64,000 nucleotides of DNA from Trichopria drosophilae (taxonomy: Eukaryota > Arthropoda > Insecta > Hymenoptera > Diapriidae), in contig CM059584.1 of assembly GCA_030407085.1 (NCBI GenBank), positions 109,429,001 to 109,493,000 on the forward strand. The letters are read 5' to 3'. A program made the position numbers and the translations under genes. The notes under the pieces were generated by a model, which was given only the letters and a program-made list of their open reading frames with translations, did not search any database and was not told the origin of the DNA. This document shows, in pieces, positions 25,420 through 36,191 of the stretch (its first letter is position 1; the number at the start of each line of letters is the position of its first letter).

Positions 25420-26824
25420 TACATTGTTTTCGTAGGATAAAGTATAATAACTCGTGGTTAGATGGGTTAATCGCAAAAAAATTTGGAAAATCGAGTTTAC
25501 TTTAAAAACCGACAAACGATTTTGTTTGTTTTAGAGTTAAGTTCTTGTAATTTCTTAAACGAACTTTTGGGTCTGTAAAAAACGACTTTTTGGGTCAAAC
25601 TTAATCGAGCCGAGGTAAGCGACCGCCATCTGTGGTATGCTGCTTGTACTTCGGATGAAACTACGCATCATTGCGCATCATATGAGAACCCTCTGTGTGA
25701 TATCATACCTTAGTACATTACGTTCCGTCTTTCCATTCGCGTGTCATTTAAGAGTGTTTAAATGTAAGTTTAAATATTTATTGTAGCATTTTGTAGAAAT
25801 TTAAGTGAAAATCTATACGTCGCGTAAAACCAAGAATTTTTCTAGTGACATCTTTTCATCTAGTATGCACTAGATCTTCCTAGTTATCTGTGACATTTAG
25901 CCATTCACAAACAAACATTGTTGTTTTACAATTTACTATTTATCCAAGACGAATGCAGTGCAATACATGGTGTATAAAAAATGATGTTAATTAAGTGTGT
26001 TTCTTAAATCTATCACACTAAGGAAGATTTTTAACTGCACGGTTCCTAGTAACTAAAATGTAGGTAGCGCTTCAATACATATTTAGCTTGTCGCACTAAA
26101 CACAACTACTGCAAGGACGGCCGGCACTATTACAAAGTTGTTTTTAACGATAACAAAATAAATTCTTCATGAAATTAAAGAAAACATTTTGGGTTTTTTG
26201 AACATGAGTTCATACTGATAATGAGATTCAGAAAACCTTAAGGAAGTGGGACATCTGACTTCTTTTACAGCACATTTCGAAATCATTCTGAACTCTTGTA
26301 TTTTATTTGTGCGGATGTTCTTTCGACATTCAATAATTCTACTAAGTTTTTACACTTATTTAACCCATTAATGCCAAAATGCACAGAAAGTTTACTGCAA
26401 CTTCACCGCTTATTTTCAATATGAAATAAATTTCGAAAAAATAAAAACTATCAGATTCCACAGCTCTTATACGCCAAATGGTAGTAAGAAAATTTTTAAA
26501 AAATTAAAATTTATATATGATTTTGACATATAGAGTAGAAAAACATGATTTTTTCAGAACGCATTTTTTACGAATATCGAGTTTTTGATACAATATCTTA
26601 CTTTGAGTGAGCTAAAATATGTTGCAAAGATGCACTTGATAGTTGTCTTAAAATTTTCGATATCAGATTCAAAACGGCCACTGCATTCACAAATTTCTTT
26701 TCAAAATTTAACAATTTTTTTCTTGATAACCATGGATTTTAGTGAACATTTTATAAGAACAATTATGTTCTACAATAAGTTGAAGAATACCCTGGAATTT
26801 TTTCAGAATGTATTGTCACAATTT
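25420..26824. other. noncoding AT-rich stretch
   Basis: An unpaired piggyBac-like terminus TTAACCCATTAATGCC is at 26360. The frame at 26585-26884 overlaps the following repeat arm. No gene is supported. Confidence 0.45.
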
Positions 26825-27645
26825 TTTACTTTTGAAATAGATGACAAGGACGATTTTTTTAATTTTTCTTGTAACTTCGATTAGTCGAATCCAATTTTTA
26901 AAATTTTTTTTGAAGGTTCCCGAATAACATGGAATACGCAGAAAAAATTTTTGGATTGAATTATTACGATTTTTCAATCGACAATTTTTACGATGAAAAT
27001 GAAAAAATTAGTTTTTCTCTGTTTCTCTTAGCCGAACTCTGCAATATTCATTCCTAAACTTTTTTACCAAACATGTTGGATAGTTGACTGAATGGCTGTT
27101 GAATCAACTAACTTTTAGTCAGTTTAACTAAATGTATCTATAGAAACTACTAAATATTTAGTTCCCACTATGTAAGTAACCTTTGGTTAAACTAATCCCC
27201 GACATTTTTTTTCAACTTGGTCTACTTTATTTGACGCAAAAGGTACAGAATATGATACAGACGGAATTTTGCCGGTTAAAATTGCTTGTTTTAAAAGATA
27301 TATGGCATAACCCGCAATCACTTCTCTTTTGCTTAATTTTTGCTTTAAAGTATTGCTTGAATATAACTCGGCTTCAAATTACTCGAAAATAAACAATAAC
27401 TCAAACATGTTTGGTAAAAAATTTTAGGAATGATTATTGCAGAGTTAGGCTAAGAAAATTTGTTCATTTTCACCTTAAAAATTGTCGACTGAAAAACCGT
27501 TATAATTCAACCCAAACATTTTTTTAATATGTTTGGTGCACTCGATATTATTCGGAAACCACTTTAAAAGGAATCAATGTCAATTATTAAAAAAATTAAC
27601 TAGTCGAAGTTACAAAAAAACTTCAAATATCGTCTTTTTCTATTT
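26825..27645. repeat. inverted repeat, arms about 240 bp
   Basis: Left arm about 26840-27075 and right arm about 27400-27645 are imperfect reverse complements. Pairs include TGTAACTTCGATTAGTCGA (26870) with its partner near 27597, and CTCTGCAATATTCATTCC (27037) with its partner near 27427. The loop holds a stretch rich in ACTAAATATTTAGT words (27060-27200), resembling the centre of the 20543 element. Confidence 0.75.
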
Positions 27646-28265
27646 AAAAACAATGTTAAATTTCAAGCCTCGAGTGGCATGTGTTAATGAAGTTTAATCG
27701 ATGTGTCAATTTTTTATGATTTTTTTTCTACAATGGGACATTTTTGGGGGTCAGACCCAAGAGATTAAAAAATTATCAAAATAAGAGCCACTCTAGTGCA
27801 CATGCATTTTCAGAATTTAAATTTAGATCAAACCCACAATTTTTAATTTACACTCTATGTTTGGTATAACGCGATTTTCGAATATTCTAGTGGGCTTCTT
27901 TGTGAATCAAAAGGAGACATTAATGTGACCATGAATTTTTTGTATATAAAAGTGTATACATAATATTCCACACATTTGCGGAATTTTTTGTATTTCTGAA
28001 GTTAAACTGCGTTTGTAGGTTAGAAAGGCAAATATTACGACCCGGCTGATATAGTCATATTTGAAAATCATGCAGAAACAAACCTGCTACAAACAAGAGA
28101 TTGATACTTCTTCGTAAGTGTTGTTCAGGACCTTTTTGTTACCTGTATTGAAAAAGTCCATTCTTTACCAATTAAAGGTGTTAAATATGATTTATTTCAA
28201 TAAACTTTCAATTTCAATTTCAAATAACTTTTTAGATAATGTTTCTTTTAAGTGTTTCTGATATA
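27646..28265. other. noncoding AT-rich stretch
   Basis: Nothing recognised before the Tc1-like element starting 28268. Confidence 0.5.
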
Positions 28266-29083
28266 TACGCTACCGGCCAAAAGATCGTGAACGCTCTGAA
28301 TTTTTGAAATCATCAAATAATGCGTTCTATCTCTGAATCGTTAGCGATAATGATAAAACTCATAATATGTCTTTTAATGTACACAAATAAAGCTTTCAAT
28401 TGGTGCATTTAGTTTTACTTGAGACGTTTTAGTTTCGGAGTTGTCAAATTTAAAAAATGTTAAAATTTGCAATTTTTTTCTTTCGACTTTAAACATTGAC
28501 AAAAAGTCTAAAAAATGTTTCTGCATATAGTCAATTTTTGTCTAAGTAGTAGTATAAGTATAAGTTTATTAACCCGTATTTGAAATATAAAGAAATTTCT
28601 TGAGGGTAGAGTGCACAGTTGCTCAATATATACAGAAACAGGTACGCTACATTCACGCTTCCGGTACGATACACATAAAAAGAGAAAACAAAATACAATA
28701 AAGAAGTAAATATATATATATGTATGTAAACACGCTCTTAATTACTAACGGAACGCACTATACAGTTATCGGCATATAACGACAGGGACACAAAACTAGG
28801 CACTTTAATAAAGACCGAACGAAGCATTGTACATTTCATTAACGCGATATCTACATTTGTGTCGCCAAACAACATTACATTAACATACAACTCTTACATA
28901 TACCGATAATGACTTTGAACCTTTATAGAATACGGATAAAGGATACAGCTCATAAAACACGACTTTTCTTTCATAAACAACACTTTCAATGTTCGCTGAT
29001 ACCATATGAAACTTTTTTACAGATATAAAATTATTTTGCTTTAAACGCACTGCCCGGCAGCAACCGCAAATTCGCAGGCCAAC

Positions 29084-29836
29084 CTAGAAGTCCATTACAA
29101 ATTGTCTCCTGGCAAAGCACGCGCTGACGAAACCAAAAAGGACCTTCAGCGCACGAGGGTCTGCAGAATGGACCAGAACGGCCATTACATTCTCGTCGGA
29201 ACAGTTGATCATTATGCTGTTACGACGGAGTCTAGATCTTGAGGGGGCAGAAAGGGGACAGTCCCACAGGATGTGAGTTAATGTCTCCCTTTCACCCGTA
29301 TTGCATATCGAACACGGCTCATTCGGGTTGTAGGCGTAGTGAGTACTACCGACGCAGAGCGAACGCGAGAATATAGTGGCCGTTCTCATCTGTATTTTTA
29401 GGCGCAAATGGGAAAGCTGGCAGCGTTCAGGAGCCAGAGTAGCCAGTCCGTCGGAATATTGCCTAAATATTGGGAACTGGATCGATTCCGATAAGAAATA
29501 GCGCTGAAGGTCGCGGTTACGCTGAAGAATGGCAAAGGTTTCGCAGGTTGACATTATACTAGACTCCCAGTTAGTTGCCGAGAAATCCTCCCATAGACCA
29601 TCACAGCTCGGCGAGCCGAGGACCGACCTCAGCTGCACAAGCCAGTTCATTACCATATCTGTCGTCCCACCAGAGCTGAGCTCATGCAGCCTGACTAGCC
29701 CCGCGCGCGCCAAGCTATTTGTTGGTTGGCGCAAATACTTTAGTACTAAATTTAACGCTCTACGCACTATTTCGACGGATATTGGATAGAGGCGGCGTCG
29801 ATTTAGGGAGCTTAAGCCATTTCTTAAAAAAGTCAA
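29084..29836 (-). pseudogene. LINE C-terminal domain with CCHC zinc-finger-like motif
   Basis: This frame continues the LINE protein after the RT, shifted by one base relative to the frame above. It is 250 residues long. Near its end is the CX2C...HX4C pattern C175, C178, H188, C193 (CSICNTGERETLTHILWDC), the zinc-knuckle-like segment found after the RT in several LINE clades. The overlap with the RT frame (29760-29836) locates the frameshift. A programmed shift is possible, but a simple indel in a dead copy is more likely. The native stop is TAG/TAA-type at 29084. Confidence 0.85.
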
Positions 29837-30809
29837 CCTGTACCGATTCTAAAGAGTGAAGATGGCCGAGGGCCCAACAGGGAGCAGCATACAGCAGGGT
29901 AGATAATATGAAGGCCCCATAAAGCTTGAGGGCAGCACTGGTTGAATCACATCCAGCTGAAGCCATTATAGCCAAGATAGACGCCGTAGCTTGGCGAGTC
30001 TTGGCTATAGCATTTTCAGTTGCCTTCAATCCACTCGCCGATGAGGAGACGATTGTACCTAGATATGGGTAAGTGGTCGCAACTTCCACCTGCTGATTGC
30101 CATAATAAAAATTTCTTGAAGAGGCGTCAAGAGGACCACCTCTTCTGAACACAACGATTTTTGTCTTAGCGATGTTTACAACTAGGCCATTAAGGCTACA
30201 ATAAGACTCGAGCGCCCTAAGTTTAGCTCTTAAGTCAGCAGGTGAATAAGCGAAAATCGCCAAGTCATCGGCGAAGAGGAGCATCATGAGGTCGAGCGTA
30301 GTTGTGAAGTCAATGCCCCTCAAGCCTAGGCCCCGACAGTATGTTACGATGTCGGAGATATATAAAATAAAGAGCAGAGGGCTCAAGATTTCTCCCTGAA
30401 GAACCCCCTCGGTCACCCTAACTCGATCCGTAGAGCCAGATAGGCACACGATAGAAGATTCAGCTGAGTCATAGAAGGCCTTAAGCACCCTAACCATTTT
30501 GGCACTAATCCCAATGCTATATAACTTGTGCCAGAGTTTTGCATGGGGTATAGAATCGAACGCCCTGCGGACGTCCACAAAAAGGACGTAACACTTAGAG
30601 GCTTTTTTCCTGAGCTGGATCTGGACAGCTGCATTTAATATGAAAATGTTGTCCTCCGCAGAGCGTCCCCTTCTAAAACCCGCTTGTTCATCTGGGAGTA
30701 TGTCACGCTGGGAAAGCCAGTTTTCGAGTCTCACCATAAGCACCTGCGTGAACAATTTCGTGAACGCATTGGTTATGGCGATCGCACGATAATTCTCTGG
30801 GTCGGTTCG
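29760..30809 (-). pseudogene. LINE reverse transcriptase domain, truncated at the N-terminus
   Basis: One open frame of about 349 residues covers most of a non-LTR RT. It opens with DPENYRAIAITN, typical of RT block 1, where the element is truncated. Counting from L at 30755, the motifs are QAGFRRGRSAEDN (24-36), the catalytic block FVDVRRAFDS (59-68), LQGEILSPLLF (119-129), the catalytic FADD (161-164) and VNIAKTKIVVF. The catalytic aspartates are intact. There is no native start codon or endonuclease domain. The frame stops at 29760 inside sequence that still reads as LINE protein in another frame, so a frameshift lies in the 29760-29836 overlap. Confidence 0.92.
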
Positions 30810-31318
30810 GTTTGTCTAAATACTACAATTTAAGGGCTTTAAAATGGCCCTTGTGAAAAGTCGATACGATTCTTTGTTCCTGAGTTATGATTTTTTGAAA
30901 ATTGCCAGTTTACTTCTTTTTGTCAGAATTCTTTGGAAAAAAGCAAAAAGTTGATAACTAAAAAAAATAGTAACTGACAAAAAAAAAATTATAGGTACTT
31001 TTTACAAGAACTATGTCAAAGCTCTTGAATTATAGAATTTAGCCAAAAATTGGAAATATACAGAAAAATTTATTAGACTTTTTGTTAGTGTTGATAGTCG
31101 AAAGAAAAAAATGTCAAATTTTAACATTTTTAAAATTTGACAACTGTGAAACTATAACGTCTGAAGTAAAACTAAATGCACCAAATGAACGTTTTATTTG
31201 TGTACTTTAAAATACATCCAATGAGTTTTATCATTATCGTTCAGGATTCGGAGATAAAACGCATTATTTAATGAGTTAAAAAATTCAGAGCGTTCACGAA
31301 CTTTTGGCCGGTAGTGTA

Positions 31319-32104
31319 TATATCAGTTTAAAAGAGGTATGTACATGGTATAATACAGATTATAACCTGTAAGAAACTAATATTTTTAAAATGGTAAATA
31401 TTATTTTAGCCACAATAAAACATTCTTTTGAAACATCAGAATTTAATAGAATATCTTTTACTCGATAAGTAAACACTAAAATACGAAGATTTTTTATGAA
31501 TAACATATGAGGTTTTAGTAATTAAAATATTTCTTTTACGCGGTATAAGAAATTATTTTAAATAAGACACCGGATTGTAACTGATAAAAGACACTTTTCT
31601 CCGTGTAGGAGTTGGAAACTAGAATAGTAATTTTGTAATGAAAGATATTCACTATAAATGATATCCAATTTCTTCATGGATATAATATTTCATTGCTGTC
31701 GGAATATAATACACGTATTATTCATTTTGATTCGGTTTTCTTGCAATTTAATAAAAAAAGAATTATCTGATAAGCACCGGATGAAACGGTAATATGAAGA
31801 AACTTCACCTGAAAGCAAATAAAAGTGTTGATATTCTATTCGAAAGCAAATTACAACTGGTATTGCAATTCACGCCTTCTCACGTTTCATTAAAAATATA
31901 TTTTTACGATTATTTTTCGCGACTGGATATCAGCCAATCAGAGCGCGATATTCAAAGGGTTCTATAGTCATTTGTTTAAAATTATACTGACAGCAGTTCC
32001 TGGAAATTGCATTCGGAACATTTGTTAAAACTTCTAAATTCATATATTCGTCTCTCCTCTCTGCTCAGCTGTAACCTCAAATACCGGTCACAAAAAATAA
32101 TCCG
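31319..32104. other. AT-rich flank upstream of the FAM151 gene
   Basis: Noncoding. It holds the CCAAT box described separately and a CT-rich stretch at about 32048-32068 that could be part of a 5' UTR. Confidence 0.4.
31930..31945 (+). promoter_or_regulatory. CCAAT box, candidate upstream promoter of the FAM151 gene
   Basis: The sequence AGCCAATCAGAGCG is a good NF-Y (CCAAT) site in otherwise AT-rich DNA, about 1.4 kb before the first recognised coding exon. A CT-rich stretch (about 32048-32068) follows, as in many 5' UTRs. A noncoding first exon somewhere between 31970 and 33300 would fit the acceptor at 33314. One possible donor is GTAAGA at 32947. Promoter function is inferred. Confidence 0.3.
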
Positions 32105-32300
32105 CCGAATACCCCTCTACCTTTAAAATGAATCGCAATATTTCCCTCTAACTTTCCTGCGAACAAATAAATATGTTAAGTTTTGCAGTGCTACGCACTC
32201 GGGATCTTTAACCTGCAAAACTTGACATATTCACTTGTTTGCCACAAAGCTATCGGGAAATATTCCGATAATTTTGAAGGTCTCGGGATATTACAACTGA
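32105..32300. repeat. long imperfect hairpin upstream of the FAM151 gene
   Basis: Arms of roughly 80-88 bp (about 32108-32188 and 32213-32300) are imperfectly complementary around a 24-base loop. The innermost 18 bp (32171-32188 against 32213-32230) has one mismatch. Pairing continues outward through AATATTTCCC (32137-32150) and its complement near 32260. It could be a short foldback element, a miRNA-like or hairpin-RNA precursor, or a structured 5' leader of the downstream gene. Confidence 0.7.
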
Positions 32301-33314
32301 GAATGTTTCGAAAAAGTCTCGAAATTTTCATATATTTAGATGAATTATTGCTAATATATAAAAGATGTATTGCCTCTAAAATATCTGTAATCAGATTCCG
32401 AGTTTATATTTTCAAAAGATAATCGATGACCTGTTTGCAGCCAAATCGCAATAATCTGGGTGTGTTATCAAAACGTAAATAATTTTGATAAAAGGAAAGG
32501 CATATTTACTTTGCGAAATCTACCATAATTATTGTGAAAATGAAATATTTTTTCACATTTTCCGAAAATGAGTAGGATTTAAATTTAAAACCTGTTGTAT
32601 AATTTCTTAAATCTCCACCTTCCCATCTTACTCTTCCATTCCGAACCGTACAACCGTAAACATAACCTGAAAGTTTTGTAAATACGATAAATTTTATTTA
32701 TTATTATTATCTTTTTTTTAAATTCTTGTATCGCCGCTAGGTGCAATCACAACTTTGGCAACTATTTCTCTTCCCGAATGCAAATACGTTAATACATAGT
32801 ATGCTCTGCAGACAAGATAAATCCCACTGAATTTTCTTTGTTTACAAGAATCTTATTTTATGTCAGAATTTAGTGGTATACATAAAATTAAGTATAACAA
32901 CCTCCACGTAACAAGTTCGTTCGACGATTTATGCGTTATTTCTCTCGTAAGATTATTATAACCTTAACATAAAAGTTGTATATACTTCCTTGTATTTCCA
33001 ACAATCACATAATAATTTTAATCATCTCTATTGCTAATTATGCATTTACGCGTCGAACACGATTAGTTTATCTTCCAAGAACAAAAAGTTTAAAACTTCC
33101 TCTTCCTGCCATAACTGTTATTCTCTGCACATCATTCATGTCAACATCTTAGTAAATACGTTTATTTGAAATAATTTGAAACAATGGCATTACAAACATT
33201 ATTAGCTAACAGTTTTTAAGAAAAATTAATCTTAAGAAAAGTTTTTGAAGATATACAATACAAAAAATGTGTCATGGAAATATCGTTGTTTTTTAATAGC
33301 AATAATTCTTTCAG
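32301..33314. other. region between hairpin and first FAM151 coding exon
   Basis: No recognisable coding exon. It includes a CTCF-like GCCGCTAGGTGCAATC (32733) and a possible donor GTAAGA (32947). It is likely first-intron or 5' UTR sequence if the promoter is near 31930. Confidence 0.4.
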
Positions 33315-33322
33315 ATTCTGCA
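33315..33322 (+). other. 3' splice acceptor and 5' part of FAM151 exon
   Basis: A pyrimidine-rich tract ending in ttctttcag precedes position 33315. The eight bases before the ATG fit either a 5' UTR or a coding exon joined from a phase-1 donor. This implies at least one undetected upstream exon. Confidence 0.55.
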
Positions 33323-34371
33323 ATGTCGAAAATTGCACCATCGCCCGCAGAATTTTTTCCGGAAATTCAGGGTAACCTAACAAAGATAACATGGGCCCAT
33401 GCGGTAAACAGTGTTAATGAACTGGAAAAAGCCCTTCATTCGGGTATGTATAATTTCACGTCTGCATTAAAACCCACCTCAATTTAATGAACCAGGAAGT
33501 TATTAATCAATTACAATATTTTGTACAGGTAACGTAATGATGATCGAAGCTGATGTTAGTATGGGGAAGCTTGAAAACCATCCAGATTTACCAGATATTC
33601 CCATAATGGCTCATCCACCAAAAACCGTAAGCGATTTGTCGTTGGTAGAATTTTTACATCGTACAATTCATATTAAAAAATGTGGAATTAAACTGGATTT
33701 CAAAAGTATAATAGCCTTCAACCATAGTAAAGAAATCCTCAAGAAATTCCATGATGACGTAAGTGAATGTATCTAAATTTAGAATAAATGCATGGTATAT
33801 ATATTTACTAATTTTCAATACTTCTGTTTTTTAAGATGACAATCCCCATCGTCATCAACGCTGATATAATACCTGGACCAGTAAATGCCAGTACAACGCC
33901 GGTTAACGCGCAAGAATTTTTAAAAGGAGCAGCCGAAACTATTCCCGAATCTATTTTGTCGTTAGGATGGACAACAAGGTAGCATTTCTTGTTCCAGAAA
34001 CCTGTAAACTGATTAATGAATATTTTAATTTATAATGCTAAATCCTGTTTTTAAGATATGGTGCGGCAGAATCCATCACGAAAGGTTCATACACGAATAC
34101 TCAGCTACACGAAATGGTGATGGCAATCTACGATAATCATGTTAAGCAATCAGTAACGTTTGCAGTCAGAGCAGGACTGATAAGTCATCAGTTGAAAGCG
34201 ATGCAAACATTATTAGTAAACGCCATAGAAAATAATTCTACGTTAACAATTTGGTCAAGCCCGCATGATTTTGTAGATGCTGATTCACTGTCGTCCTTAA
34301 TTAAAACAATTGGTGAAAATAAAATATACATCGATGTACCCGACGAGCTTAAGAAGAGACTGAATCTTTAG
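33323..34371 (+). CDS. FAM151/menorin-family protein, four coding exons
   Basis: Joined exons 33323-33443, 33529-33758, 33836-33978 and 34056-34371 give 810 nt, or 269 residues plus TAG. The introns are 85, 77 and 77 bp, all GT-AG, with donors GTATGT, GTAAGT and GTAGCA. Family motifs appear in order: ITWAHAVNS (22-30), MMIEADV (44-50), PIMAHPP (65-71), GIKLDFKS (93-100), VINADIIPGP (123-132), LGWTT (160-164), VTFAVRAG (198-205) and LTIWSS (228-233). These match the FAM151 domain, which resembles the GDPD/PLC-like phosphodiesterase fold; E47, D49 and H69 are plausible active-site residues by analogy only. FAM151 includes C. elegans menorin (dendrite patterning) and vertebrate FAM151A/B. The biochemical activity is not established here. 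The start was chosen because 33323 is the first in-frame ATG, 8 nt after a good acceptor (ttctttcag, ending 33314). An upstream exon, coding or not, is therefore likely. The protein looks full length and undamaged. The molecule has one FAM151 domain and no transmembrane segment, like the FAM151B type. Confidence 0.93.
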
Positions 34372-34497
34372 AGATAAAAGAAAAGCGTTCCTGCAAGTGA
34401 GAAAAATATGTATTAAAGCTGTATTTATAAGTCTTCATCATTCCTCGAGTAAAAACGAACGGTTGTTGCGGATGTATTTACCAATTAAGGCATTGTA

Positions 34498-34503
34498 AAT
34501 AAA
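34498..34503 (+). terminator. polyadenylation signal AATAAA for the FAM151 gene
   Basis: A canonical AATAAA lies 127 bp after the FAM151 stop codon. A second cluster of overlapping AATAAA hexamers begins at 34663. Either could define the 3' end; RNA data would decide. Confidence 0.55.
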
Positions 34504-35039
34504 CTTGTAACATTTAAGTCACTGAAAAAGAGGAAATGAAAAGTATTTGAACAAATTCTTCAATCTTTATTTGCAGACTTTTAAATCGAAGAGTTTTTGA
34601 AATTCAGGATTTTATATCACTATTACCGACCTGTATATAAAGGAATTCTACGATATTTTGTAAATAAATAAATTCCTTTTTTCAAAGAACATGTTCTGAA
34701 ATGAATAATACACTCGTTGATATCAAAGGTTTGATATTATGTCTTTATTAAAGATATGCTTTCTGTATCGAATGTTGACAAATTTTTTTGTAACAATTGG
34801 ATGTAATTTTCTTTTAAAAACATAGAAGGTTTTTGTCACATATTTACTATGTTAAAATTGTCTTTGTTTGTTCAATGAAATTGTAAAATATATGACTATT
34901 AACCCTTATATGCCACACGGAGTCGGAAGGACCCCAAACCTTTTTCAATTATATATTTTCCAATGTTCTCTCCAAAAATTTATATATAAATCGTAATATT
35001 GATCAACTTTTAGTAAAACTCATTATGCCACAGAATTCT
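34504..35039. other. 3' flank of the FAM151 gene
   Basis: AT-rich. TTAACCCTTATATGCC at 34899 resembles a piggyBac-type end, but no inverted partner was found. Confidence 0.4.
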
Positions 35040-35235
35040 GAGGCTCAGAAAACCCTGGTTCGATCCCGGCCTCTGCCATCCTGTCATTGGCACACCTCTG
35101 TATTTGTTTATAAGTGTCTAATAACACCAAAGCTCAGGTGGTTCGGATTCCACCTTCATAAACTGTAGGTCTCGTCGCGATTTAGTCCCACGTGGATTCA
35201 CAAAGGACGACGTAAAATAATATTTAAACAAAAAA
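35040..35235 (+). mobile_element. tRNA-derived SINE fragment
   Basis: A perfect pol III B-box-like word GGTTCGATCCC at 35059 follows a GGCTCAGAAAACC segment, as in tRNA-derived SINE heads. The body contains GGTGGTTCGGATTCCACC (35144-35161), TAGGTCTCGTCGCGA and TCCCACGTGGATTCAC, a GC-richer stretch unlike its surroundings. The A box is degraded. No clear target duplication was found. Confidence 0.6.
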
Positions 35236-36188
35236 CTTCTGATGCCTGATACGATCCGGAAACTGCTTCGCAATAAAAATTGCAGTTGACTGGAAAAGTG
35301 ATTTTTTTCACGTTTGTTTGTTTAAGTAGCTATATTTAAAAAATGGAAAGAGATATCGAAAAATGGACTTCAAATTCAAAAAGGGCATAAAAACTATAGG
35401 AAATCTACATTTCATAACAATATCTCAAAGATATCCATAAACTTACCTGGATAAAAACCGGCGACAAATTTTTGTCGTTTTGAGATGAAACTGGTTAATA
35501 GATTTCCAATTTGTCAAAAGATATTCGCACATGTTTACTAGTAAACCGCTAGTTATGAATAATTAATAATAAAGTGTTGATTCTCCATTAAAACACACTT
35601 AAACTCCTGTTTTATTCATTTAATTGTATGTCCTCTATAGTTACTATGGGGTTGCTAACGGAAACACGCTGTACGCATTTAGACTTCATAAGAACTGTTA
35701 GTGATCAGATACAAACCCTTTTACTGTCGATGGCATAATGCACGTCATAAAATGAGTCGGCTCCCTATGGCATTGCGTGTAAACACAGTATATAATTTTT
35801 AAATCGATAACAAGAAAGGAATTAGTTTGTAACTTCATACTGGGAGAATTCGGGGTCATTCGAACCTGATGTGAGAAATTTAAAAAGTGAGAACCAACAA
35901 GACGAAACATTCCGTAACGATTTATTAACGACATCACAGGTAATGTATCGTATGTTTACAAAGAAAATACCAATTTTAAGTCGCTGAATACGAATCTGAT
36001 GTCACATTTTCAAAAATTAATATGGCGGATTCAATGTGGCAGCTACAAGTTATAAGATTTTGAAGCCAATTATTTTGGCTATCAGTAAATTCGCTGAAAA
36101 CGTTGTTATGTAATTTGTTTCTTCTGTTTATTCTCGCAGTCCTAAATAATTTTACTGGGAGGTTTGTTATCATAAGAATAATGAGAAA
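35236..36188. other. noncoding stretch with one dispersed-motif copy
   Basis: GTCGCTGAATACGAATCTGA and AATATGGCGGATTCAATG (35980-36042) form a plus-strand copy of the dispersed motif. No gene was seen. Confidence 0.5.
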
Positions 36189-36191
36189 TAT

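Larger units (their letters stand above)
28546..30810 (-). mobile_element. 5'-truncated non-LTR retrotransposon (LINE)
   Basis: The element reads on the minus strand from 30810 to 28546. It starts abruptly inside the reverse transcriptase domain, so it is 5'-truncated. It ends in a short ACT/ATACTT-type tail (28546-28566) rather than poly(A). Identical 9-bp direct repeats TTTGTCTAA flank it at 28537-28545 and 30811-30819, which is a target-site duplication. Removing the element and one repeat restores the left arm of the surrounding foldback. The noncoding 3' part is 28567-29083. GC content is visibly higher than in the flanks. The clade is not assigned; no RNase H motif was seen after the RT. 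Confidence 0.93.
28268..31316. mobile_element. Tc1/mariner-type foldback element (MITE), interrupted by a LINE
   Basis: The termini are CGCTACCGGCCAAAAG at 28268 and its complement CTTTTGGCCGGTAGTG ending 31316. TA lies on both sides (28266-28267, 31317-31318), as expected for Tc1/mariner insertion. After removing the LINE and one copy of its target duplication (28546-30819), the element is about 775 bp. It is inverted-repeat throughout: left arm 28268-28545 plus 30820-30927, right arm about 30928-31316, centred near a GAATTC at 30926. No transposase frame is present, so it is non-autonomous. Confidence 0.9.

Noticed and set aside
26585..26884. 99-residue frame
   Set aside because: It runs into an arm of the 26825-27645 inverted repeat and has no domain.
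29529..29789. 86-residue plus-strand frame
   Set aside because: Antisense shadow of the LINE C-terminal region.
33245..33322. Extending the FAM151 protein upstream to 33245
   Set aside because: That frame opens at a TTG, not an ATG, and is separated by a good splice acceptor ending 33314; the upstream bases are probably intron.
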